34,112 bases of DNA. Origin: Sulfuricaulis sp. GTDB lineage: Bacteria; Pseudomonadota; Gammaproteobacteria; Acidiferrobacterales; Sulfurifustaceae. The stretch spans positions 1 to 34,112 of the forward strand of contig JANLIC010000277.1 in NCBI GenBank assembly GCA_024654125.1, given 5' to 3'. Both the position numbers and the translations under genes were made by a program. This document shows, piece after piece, positions 20,867-29,200 of the stretch (its first letter is position 1; each line of letters starts with the position of its first letter). The notes under the pieces were generated by a model that was not told where the DNA came from, made no database searches, and saw only the letters and a program-made list of their open reading frames with translations.

Positions 20867-22482
20867 CTACCACATTCGACCCCGCCAATAAGAGTTCCCT
20901 TATCGCGCTTACTAACGGCGATTTGACGGCTACCGGCCCCAACGGATCCACGCTGCAATCCGTTGCGTCTACAACGTCGAATACAACTGGTAAGTTCTAC
21001 TGTGAATTTACTATTGTTGCACGAGGGACGCAGGGGGTTCAGGTTGGTATCGCCAACACGTCAGCATCGTTTGCGGATAACGCTGACTTTGCGAATGATA
21101 GTGTCAATGGGTATGCGTATTGGTCTGCGGGCAACAAGATTCACAACGGGTCGTTTCCGGCATATGGTGCCACATACACTGCTGGCGACATCATTAGTGT
21201 GCTGCTCGATATCGATGCTGGTACTCTCATATTTTGGAAGAACGGCGCAACACAGGGGACAGCATATACAGGTATTGCTGCGGGGTCGTGGTTTCCTGCA
21301 TCGGGCGGGGCTAGTAATTCGACTCCGGTCACCCAAGTTACAGCTAATTTTGGCGCGACCGCGTGGGCATACACGCCGACGTCGGGGTATATAGGATGGG
21401 CACCTGCTCCTCCCACTCCGGGTAACGGTTCCGGCACCCTTCAATCCTTGACCGGATACGGCGCGAGAGCCGCGGCGGGTGCCGGCACGCTGCAGCCTAT
21501 CGGGGGGTCTGGCGGGGTTAATGGCCGAGGTGCTGGCACGCTGCAAGCGTTCCAGATTTCTGCTACTGGAGGGCATAACGGCGGCGCAGGCACCCTTTCG
21601 TCCTTCACAGCAAGCGGTACGGGCCGCCAAGCTAATTTCGGTGCTGGTATCTTAGAATCGATAACCGCCGCCGGTACTGGGTACGATTCGAGCATCAACA
21701 CATTCTATGGGGTAGTGCCTGCCCCAACGATGTCGGCGATGATTCAGTCGGGCGAAATCATCACGGTCAGTATCCGGGTTCCGGCGCCGGTACTTGTCGC
21801 GACTGCGCTGAATCCGGCGATCATCACGTTCTCCGGCGTCATCCGGCCGCCGGTCTTGTCCGCGCAGATCCTGACCGGCAACGACGCCACGTTCTACGGA
21901 ACTGTCGTTGCACCCATCCTCGTTGCGGCGGGATACCCTGTCGCCACGATCACGTTCGCCGGGTTCGTGCCAGCACCGTACCTGTCGGCGGCGATGAGCG
22001 CGGCTGTTGCGAGTGCTTATCGGACATGGGTGCTGAATACCCGGAAGGGTGCGTTGACAGAGTACAATAATTTCAGCTTCAACAGTTACGCCGTGTTCAA
22101 TGGTGTGGTACTCGGCTGCGGCCCGAGCGGCATCGTCACACTCGGCACGCAGGACGCCGACGGCTCGACTGCGATCGGCTCGACTGTCAAGAGCGGCGCT
22201 GATAATTTCGGTACGTCGGTGATCAAGAGAGTGCCCAGGATATATCTGGACTACAAGACCACGGGTGACGCGCAGTTCAAGATGATCACCACCGAGGGTG
22301 GGTCGCGCACGTACGCGCTCAACTGGAACTCGGTGACTGGAACCCAAACCCGGCGCATCCCTGTTGGTAAAGGCCCCAAGAGCGTGCGCTGGCAGTGGGA
22401 GTACACCAACGTCGCCGGGGCCGATTTTGATCTTAACGCAGTCCTCGCGTATCCGACTGCCACTCGCCGTAGAGTGCAGTAA
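20863..22482 (+). CDS. SPRY-type tail fibre/appendage protein with two repeat arrays, 539 aa
   Basis: Residues 1-178 resemble a SPRY fold: GKFYCEFTIVARGTQGVQVGIA near 43, YAYWSAGNKIHNG, GDIISVLLDIDAGTLIFWKNG and GSWFPASG. Residues 189-270 carry five GAGTL-type units (189, 206, 223, 241, 260). Residues 280-384 carry five units with an exact 21-residue period (starts 280, 301, 322, 343, 364), each TF-x-G-x-V-x-AP-x-L. The end (about 386-539) is a separate beta domain (RTWVLNTRKGALTEYNNFSF; then KRVPRIYLDYKTTG). SPRY folds bind protein or sugar, so receptor or surface binding is likely. A tail-fibre role is inferred from position. Confidence 0.65.
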   Translation: MTTTFDPANKSSLIALTNGDLTATGPNGSTLQSVASTTSNTTGKFYCEFTIVARGTQGVQVGIANTSASFADNADFANDSVNGYAYWSAGNKIHNGSFPAYGATYTAGDIISVLLDIDAGTLIFWKNGATQGTAYTGIAAGSWFPASGGASNSTPVTQVTANFGATAWAYTPTSGYIGWAPAPPTPGNGSGTLQSLTGYGARAAAGAGTLQPIGGSGGVNGRGAGTLQAFQISATGGHNGGAGTLSSFTASGTGRQANFGAGILESITAAGTGYDSSINTFYGVVPAPTMSAMIQSGEIITVSIRVPAPVLVATALNPAIITFSGVIRPPVLSAQILTGNDATFYGTVVAPILVAAGYPVATITFAGFVPAPYLSAAMSAAVASAYRTWVLNTRKGALTEYNNFSFNSYAVFNGVVLGCGPSGIVTLGTQDADGSTAIGSTVKSGADNFGTSVIKRVPRIYLDYKTTGDAQFKMITTEGGSRTYALNWNSVTGTQTRRIPVGKGPKSVRWQWEYTNVAGADFDLNAVLAYPTATRRRVQ

Positions 22483-23765
22483 TGGGGGGTGTCATCCAGG
22501 TCGAACCCGGTGGGGAAATTTATATTCCCTATGCGAAAAAGAAACTTCGTGAACTCCACGAGTACATGACGCGCGCCGGCCTCGGCGCTTTCAACAAGCG
22601 CATCGATGTGAGTGATGGGTCTGCCATCTATCTCAACTCCCTCGCGCTCGGCAACGGGCAGTTCACGGACAAGATCAGGATCACGAGCGGGGTAGATTAT
22701 AAGTACATCATTTTGCTATCCGTGTTGGCGTCCGAACCCTTACTAGAGCCCCCGTTCAGTCTTGTGGAACCGGTTTCATATGGGGTATCGCTTTCATATG
22801 GGAGTGCGGTAGCGTATCTTGCTGCAGGAGGTCCGCCTCATGCATTATATAGTGAGGTAGTAGTAAATTATTCTTACGCTGACGAATATGGGGTGCTACA
22901 TGCGTCCTCAATAGGCGGAGCAACTTCGGGCGGGATTGGGTTGGAAGTCACGTATGCAGTGTTCGACTATATTACAGCCACTCTGGTTGGCACATATGGG
23001 GGGCTTCCTCTGTATGCTCCGCCCGCAACTGGGCCATCTTTTCCTCTGGAATATACTATTCCTTCGGGATATTCAGAAGCCGTCGTGCGACATAATGCTG
23101 CACTTCGGCAGCATTACAGTGATTGGTACACGGCGTCAACTGCGAACCTTATATCGCAGCTATCTGGTGTTACACTAGCAACGGCGGACCTGCACGGCAG
23201 GATATACAACGCTTTTCCCGAGCATCCTGATACCCTGCTGCGTATCCCGAATTTAACCCGTATCGATTTCTATTATATCTCAACAGAGAGTGCGGCACAT
23301 GTATGGGGGGCATTTGGCGTGCCCCCGTATAACGACGCTGACGGGGATGAAAAGTTGTATTTAATACCCATTGCAACGGTGAAGTATGACGAGGCGGGGG
23401 CGACGTTCATTGCTGCCAATCCAGCGACGATGGCTGTATTGCGCGACCCTGTAGAGGAGGGGAGGCTTGCTACGTGGAACTGGGCCGAACTACCTGCTAC
23501 CACACATTTACAGCAGCCCGCCGACAATACGCCTCCATGGCCGAACAATGTAGTGGCGGTGTTTCATCCGAAAGCGGACGGGGGCGTTTCCGAGGGCGGC
23601 TCCCCTCGCCAGGACGCTTGGTATATTCCACAAGAAACTTCCATATTGTCCGCACTCAGTACTTACCCGCTTACGTCAAGCGCAGTATGCACAATGCGTA
23701 ACTTCTGCGCCGCTGCAACTCCCCAACCCTCTGGCTATACAGTACCAGCGCCCCCGCCGCCATGA
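22482..23765 (+). CDS. Putative virion/tail protein of unknown fold, 427 aa; atypical codon use
   Basis: ATG 22482 overlaps the previous TAA by one base. The N-terminus is GGVIQVEPGGEIYIPYAKKK, then RELHEYMTRAGLGAFNKRI. Residues 60-220 are rich in Tyr, Gly, Ser, Val and Ala (SYGVSLSYGSAVAYLAAGGP), as in fibre or receptor-binding regions. Residues 280-400 contain PPYNDADGDEKLYLIPIATV and many Pro and aromatic residues. AT-ending codons are clearly more common at about 22740-23180 than in neighbours, which suggests recent acquisition. The C-terminus is Pro-rich. No family is recognised; host-range or baseplate roles are possible. Confidence 0.65.
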   Translation: MGGVIQVEPGGEIYIPYAKKKLRELHEYMTRAGLGAFNKRIDVSDGSAIYLNSLALGNGQFTDKIRITSGVDYKYIILLSVLASEPLLEPPFSLVEPVSYGVSLSYGSAVAYLAAGGPPHALYSEVVVNYSYADEYGVLHASSIGGATSGGIGLEVTYAVFDYITATLVGTYGGLPLYAPPATGPSFPLEYTIPSGYSEAVVRHNAALRQHYSDWYTASTANLISQLSGVTLATADLHGRIYNAFPEHPDTLLRIPNLTRIDFYYISTESAAHVWGAFGVPPYNDADGDEKLYLIPIATVKYDEAGATFIAANPATMAVLRDPVEEGRLATWNWAELPATTHLQQPADNTPPWPNNVVAVFHPKADGGVSEGGSPRQDAWYIPQETSILSALSTYPLTSSAVCTMRNFCAAATPQPSGYTVPAPPPP

Positions 23766-23771
23766 TATACT
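23763..23771 (+). promoter_or_regulatory. Extended -10 promoter ahead of the helical virion protein
   Basis: TGATATACT: TGn-extended TATACT overlapping the TGA stop of the 427-aa gene. Downstream AGAAGTACC parallels AGAAGTATCC after the TATAAT at 19123. The leader to ATG 23801 is about 25 bases. Confidence 0.45.
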
Positions 23772-23781
23772 AGAAGTACCA

Positions 23782-23800
23782 ACTCAACGGAGTTTTGAGT
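23782..23800 (+). promoter_or_regulatory. Hairpin presenting the ribosome site in its loop
   Basis: ACTCAA (23782-23787) pairs with TTGAGT (23795-23800) around loop CGGAGTT, which contains the GGAG ribosome site. The start codon follows directly at 23801. Translation may be gated by this stem. Confidence 0.5.
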
Positions 23801-25048
23801 ATGACATTCGCAACTGACCGCGCCGCGCTCCAAACCGCCACCGATGCTGCGCTAGCCAGCGCCGAATCGTTTCTATCAACCCTAGTATCTGCGTCGGCAG
23901 TGAGTATGGGTGCGATCCCATTCAACGTCACTCGGTTCCTTCCTGATTACCGCCCGGCATATTCGCCGCCGGCCGTGCCCACTGTGGACGATGTGCCAAT
24001 TAACGATTCCGCACGCCCTGATATCCCCAGTCTGGTAATGCCGCTTCCTCCTGATTCACCTGGGTTGGACATATTCAACTTTGCCTCGCTTCCTGAAATA
24101 GTAATACCGCCCGACGACATACCGCTTCTCACGGCGTCGGATTTCAGTTTTGATGAGACGGCGTACCAGTCTATTCTCCTTGATCCGCTGAAAGCCAAAC
24201 TACTTGCCGACCTTACCGATGGCGGCTACGGGATCGACACGACCGACGAGGTGGCACTATTCAACCGTGCTCGTGACCGCGAAGTCGAGATTGCGCTGAC
24301 CCGCATTGAGGATGCCGGCCGCGTGATGGCGTCCCGCGGGTTCCCGCTCCCGCCGGGGGAACTAAGTATCCATGTGGATCGAGCATGGCAGGATATGCAG
24401 AATAAGGTATCAGGGGCATCGCGCGACATCACACTTGAGCGCAGCAAATTGTTTGTCGAGAACCGCCAATTCACACTTCGCGAGATTCGGGAACTCGAAC
24501 AGATCACGATGGGGTTTTGGAACTCGGTGCAGGAACGAGCATTCAATGTTGCTCGCGCGGCTGCTGAATTTGGTGTCTCATTTTACAATGCGCGCCTTGG
24601 GTATTACAAACTGCGGTTTGATCTTACAAAACTTGCGTCGGATGTGCGACTTGACACGATTCGAGGGCAGGCAGAACAAGCGCGGGTACGACTTGAACTT
24701 TATCGCGGGGAGATCGCCAAGTTTGACGCGAGTCTCCGCGCATTGATCGATCCTAATCGTCTAGCGATTGACGTGTACCGTGCAGACCTCGATGCCGCGC
24801 GACTGGACATCGATCGTGGCTTGGGGGCGGCGGGGGTCGCAGCCAAAATTTTCGACTCCTCAGTTCAGTACAACATAAATCAGGACAAGGTAATAACTGA
24901 GGGGGTCAGGATCAAACTGGAAGCCGCTATGGCGGAATTGAAGTTCAGATTGGATGGGGCAGGGTTCGCAGCAGATAAGTATTTTGCAGTCTTGACCGCG
25001 CTTTCGAGTTCGGCGAATACGCTCGCGGTGCAGTCCGAAGCGTTATAA
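23801..25048 (+). CDS. Alpha-helical virion/ejection protein, 415 aa
   Basis: ATG 23801 is preferred over in-frame TTG 23795, which is part of the hairpin stem. Residues 1-35 are helical and 40-110 are Pro/Asp-rich and extended (FLPDYRPAYSPPAVPTVDDV). From about 125 to the end the protein is almost all charged helix: DREVEIALTRIEDAGRVMAS, LRFDLTKLASDVRLDTIRGQ and LDIDRGLGAAGVAAKIFD, with strong coiled-coil character. This architecture is common in large internal or tail proteins of podoviruses that exit with the DNA. Position directly ahead of the Ala-rich and giant proteins fits that set. No enzymatic motif. Confidence 0.6.
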   Translation: MTFATDRAALQTATDAALASAESFLSTLVSASAVSMGAIPFNVTRFLPDYRPAYSPPAVPTVDDVPINDSARPDIPSLVMPLPPDSPGLDIFNFASLPEIVIPPDDIPLLTASDFSFDETAYQSILLDPLKAKLLADLTDGGYGIDTTDEVALFNRARDREVEIALTRIEDAGRVMASRGFPLPPGELSIHVDRAWQDMQNKVSGASRDITLERSKLFVENRQFTLREIRELEQITMGFWNSVQERAFNVARAAAEFGVSFYNARLGYYKLRFDLTKLASDVRLDTIRGQAEQARVRLELYRGEIAKFDASLRALIDPNRLAIDVYRADLDAARLDIDRGLGAAGVAAKIFDSSVQYNINQDKVITEGVRIKLEAAMAELKFRLDGAGFAADKYFAVLTALSSSANTLAVQSEAL

Positions 25049-25059
25049 AGGAAACGATT

Positions 25060-26205
25060 ATGGCTAGTATATTGGAGATGCTCTTTGGTTTGGATAAGCC
25101 AGCGCCGCCGGACCTGAAGGCGTCACTGGGGGCTCGTGCGGCTGCAGGATTCAAGGAGCGTCTCGGTAATAGAATAGGCGCGATTGTCGATAACCCTGTT
25201 GCCAGGGGTGCCAGTGAATTGGGCGGGGCCTTTGCTGATGAGTATTGGGGTACTGGGGCTGCGCCTGCACAGGGCGCTATTGTCCCCGCGGCGGTTGCTC
25301 CGGCGGCAACGGTTGCCCCCTCGCGTCGTGGATTCCAAACCGATGTTCGAGCAGTTGACAACGCACTTCTTACCCCTCCTCGCGCTGGAGGGGCATCTCC
25401 CTTCACCCCCACCTTGACCTCAATGGGCGTGGAAGATATTCGTGGCACCGGCCTTCCTGTGTCGGGAACCGGGGCGATGGTGAATAACGCGACTGGACAG
25501 GTAACGCAGTTCGATGATCGCGGACAGCCGGGGTTCGGCGCTACTCCCCAGATGGTTGATGCGTCAACCTATGATGCAATGCGTGGGGCGACGCCACGCA
25601 GGGAAGGTTTCGGTCTGCCTGATCGTACTGCACCGCGCTCTTGGATGGGAGAAGCAGTGGGTGCGAAACTGAACATCAATCGCAGGGCCAACGATGCAAG
25701 GCAAGCAGCGGCGTACGCCAAACTCGGCGCTGATATTGCTCTACGCCGCGATGCTACGGCGGCGGTGCGAGAGGGGCATTACTTGGCTGCTGGCACTGCA
25801 CGAGAAAAGACAGCAGCAGAATCGGTGGGTAGAGGTGCGATGGCCGCGAAGACGGGAGCAGAGACGGAGGAACTCGGCGTCCGGCGACTACTCGCCGCAG
25901 AGTACCTGCGCAAGAACCCCGGTGATGTCGCTGGCGCATCCGTCGTGCTCAAGGGCGGCGCGTTGCCCGGTCCGACGTTCTCGGAGTCATTGACTTCTAT
26001 GGCTGATCCGAAAACGGGCGCGATCACGTTGTTGCAACGCAGCGGCCCTGGTGCGGGGGCGGTACGGAAAGCGGTACCGACAGGAGCACCGTACACCCAA
26101 GCCGATTTCAACGCGCTGAAGGCGAAGTACCCATCCAAGACCGCGGCACAGATCCTAAACGATTTGCGGACAGCCGGACAAGACGTATCGCAACTGAGGC
26201 CATAA
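25060..26205 (+). CDS. Ala/Gly-rich virion (internal) protein, 381 aa
   Basis: ATG 25060 with AAAGGAAA upstream. The N-terminus (MASILEMLFGLDKPAPPDLK, then ASLGARAAAGFKERLGNRI) is followed by a low-complexity Ala/Pro/Val stretch (GAIVPAAVAPAATVAPSRRG). The middle has ALGGAT-like Gly/Pro segments. Residues 210-295 are Ala/Arg/Glu helices (YAKLGADIALRRDATAAVRE). The last about 35 residues (YTQADFNALKAKYPSKTAAQ, ILNDLRTAG) look like a small folded end. I infer an internal or ejected virion protein because it is Ala-rich and sits just before the giant polyvalent protein. It stops three bases before that gene. Confidence 0.6.
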   Translation: MASILEMLFGLDKPAPPDLKASLGARAAAGFKERLGNRIGAIVDNPVARGASELGGAFADEYWGTGAAPAQGAIVPAAVAPAATVAPSRRGFQTDVRAVDNALLTPPRAGGASPFTPTLTSMGVEDIRGTGLPVSGTGAMVNNATGQVTQFDDRGQPGFGATPQMVDASTYDAMRGATPRREGFGLPDRTAPRSWMGEAVGAKLNINRRANDARQAAAYAKLGADIALRRDATAAVREGHYLAAGTAREKTAAESVGRGAMAAKTGAETEELGVRRLLAAEYLRKNPGDVAGASVVLKGGALPGPTFSESLTSMADPKTGAITLLQRSGPGAGAVRKAVPTGAPYTQADFNALKAKYPSKTAAQILNDLRTAGQDVSQLRP

Positions 26206-26208
26206 TAA

Positions 26209-29200
26209 ATGCCGTTTGATCCGTACACGTCTAGCGAAGGTCTGGACGTAACGAAACCTGTCGCCGGGCTCGACCCCTACGCCCCGGACCCCAACGCGCC
26301 CGGCCCCTTCGCCCGCGGAGTAAAATCCGGGGTTGCCGGCGTGAAGTCGAGCCTGTGGGGCGCCAGCGCGCTCGCCGCCCGAGGCGCGACCGCCGTACTC
26401 CCCGCCGTCGCTGCCCCCATCACTCAGGGTCTCGAAGCCGCCGCTCTTGAGAACGCTGCGGCGCAGAACGAGATCGCCGCTGCGGGGTCAATGACGTATG
26501 AGGATGTGGTTGCCGACCCCACTCGCGCGGGCGAGTTCATCAAGTGGGGGCTCGGCACCGCTATCCCGTCGCTTGCCCTCATGTTTGCTGGCGGCGTTGT
26601 TGGCCGGGGACTCGGTGCGCTGGCCGGCCGAGGGCTCGCCCCTGCTGCCGCAGCGACTGCCAAGAATGTGGGCATGTTCACCGGCGCGGTTGTCCCCGAT
26701 GTGGCTGTGGAAGCCGGGAGCATCTATCCCGAGGCCCTTGAGAACAAGGTCGAGAACCCGGCGCTCCGTTCTGCTGTCGGTGGCGCGGCGGCGGGCGCGG
26801 TTGATTTCCTGACCCTACCTCCTGCCCTGCGTGCCCTGATGCCCGCCAAGGCGGCCTTGACTCGTGCGTCTGGTATGGGGGCACTGGCGAAGACGAGTGC
26901 CCTTGAGATCGCGAAACGCGCCCCTGTGGTCGGCGGACTAGAGGCCGCGCAGGAAGCCTCGCAGGCGGTGATCGAGATGCTCGCCGCCGGGCAGGATATC
27001 ACCAGTAAGGAAGGGCTTTCCAACATCATCAACTCCGCGCTGATCGGCGGCATCGCGGGTACGGCGATAGGCGGCGCGGCCGGCGGATTCCACGGGGTGG
27101 CGGCACCCGTTCAGGATTCCCGCGTGCCCACGGATCGTGAACAGGTCGGCACATCTGAACAAGCGCCGCCAGTTTCAGCACCCGCTGAAATACCCGATTT
27201 GGGTACCAGCATACCCGATGTGGGTACGCCCGACCCCGTCGCTTTACACGCTGCCGCATCGCAGGAAGTGGCCGGGGTCGAGGCCGTACTGGCCCAAACT
27301 CAAGTTGCGCATGATACCGCAGTTGCAACTAGCGGCGCCCTGGCAGCGGAGTACGAGGCGGCCAAGACTACTCCGCCGGGCGAGCGCCGGGCCAAGAATG
27401 TCATTCTGGCCGAGAAGAAAGCCGCGCAGAAGGCAGTGGCGACGACGAAGGCCGAACTGGAGAAGGTCGGCGGAACGCTGTTCGCGGCTCGGCAGAAGGC
27501 CACCGAGATCGCCGCGCAACTCGACCCAGCGGCTGCGGCGATGGCGAGCCAAGGGGTCAGCATCGCCCCGACCCCCGCTGCGGCGACAGCCCCGGCACCC
27601 ACCATTGAGGAACAAACCGCCCGCGCGGTAACCGGCGCGCGCATCGCGGCGGGCGGGGAAGTGCCCAAGCCTGCGGGCAACGTATCAGAGATTGGACAAA
27701 CTCAGGCGGAACGTATCGCCAATGCGACGTTGCCCGACATCAAGGAGTTGGTTGTCGCCAAACTGACCGGGCAAGGCGAGAGCCTGATCGGGGGGATCAG
27801 CAGCAAGGTCGAGCGCGCGGTCACCGCGGCGCTGGCGCTGCCCACGGTTGAGGAACGGGTTGCCGCCATCCGCGCGACCGTGCCCAAGGCGTTCGCCGGG
27901 AAGCTCGCCAAGGTCGATGCGCAGGACTTCGCTGACGGGATCGCCCGGAAGGTGGGGGATGGGACGTTGTATTCGAGGGGGGGAGTTGACAAACCGACCA
28001 CGTTTTATCGGGCGACGGAACCTGGCAGAACTGAGCGGATAAAGACGGGCGACGCTTTCTGGGACTCCCATGTGTTCGCGTCTAGTAGCGAGGAGAAGGC
28101 CCGCCCCTATGGAAGCCAGATCGAGAAGATAACTGCGAAGCCCGACGCCAAGATTCTGTATGAGGGCAGCCGCGAGTTTCGCTCAGTTGGTAAAGGGCTG
28201 ACTGGTAATATGTCCATGCTTACATGGGCGTCTACGATTGCGCAACGAGCGAAGGATGCAGGGTACGACGCGGTTCACTTTAAGCGGCAAAGTGACATTG
28301 GTACAGCGATATTAAATCCCGAGAAGTTCAATCGTGGGGTTACTGAATCCAACGCCGCCCTAACGCAAGAAGGGTTCAAGTCTCGGGGGGCGATAAAGTT
28401 CGAGGGAGTCTGGGACGAGAACGCCGACCGACTTGTACCGCGGGGCGCAATTACATGGACGGACGGACTAAAAGGGTTAGGCGCAAGTGCCGGTCACATC
28501 GGGGCAACTCACGTTGCCACGCTTAGAAAAGTGACTGGCGGATTTGTCGCGGGCATCCCCGGTTGGCAATGGAAAGTAACGCCTGATTCTGGTATTGCCC
28601 GGTTTAATCAGGTTCCCGGTGACAAGATCGTGAACAGCCCGCAAAAGTTTTTCAAGACTCGCGAGCAGGCAAAGCGCGCAGTTGAAACTGTTCTCACTCC
28701 TGTTACCGAATCTAATGCAGCACTGACCCAAGACGAGTTCGACGTTCTCCCCGAACCTGCGAAGTTCGCCGCGGTTGACGAGTTCAATCGCATCATGGCA
28801 GCACGGGGCACCGCCCTGCGCCAAGAGATCGCGCGCATGCTAGGCCCCCGCGCCGGGTTGATCATGAAGACCTTCATGGCAACGCCCGACTCCCCGATCG
28901 GTTCCTACACGCGGGTCGATACCCTGAAGTCGGTCATCACGATGGCGCTGAACGCCCAGGACATCCTTGGCGTCGCCCACCATGAGGGGTACCACGCGGC
29001 GGAGGATTTAATTCTAACCAGTTCCGAACGCACAATTATCGCTAACGCCTTGAAAGAAGGGCGACCTTTGCGGCAGCAATTGTTACAAAGATTGTTACAA
29101 TACGACCGCGAGAACAAGACCAATCTGACCGACGAAGTCTCCGCCATCCCCGCCGAAGCGCGGGCCTACGCTTACGAGTTCTGGAAACGCGGGGAACTGA

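Noticed and set aside
29079-29100. ATTGTTACAA repeated at 12-bp spacing inside the giant gene
   Set aside because: Encodes part of QQLLQRLLQ; repeated Leu and Gln codons in a helix explain it. No sign of an operator function.
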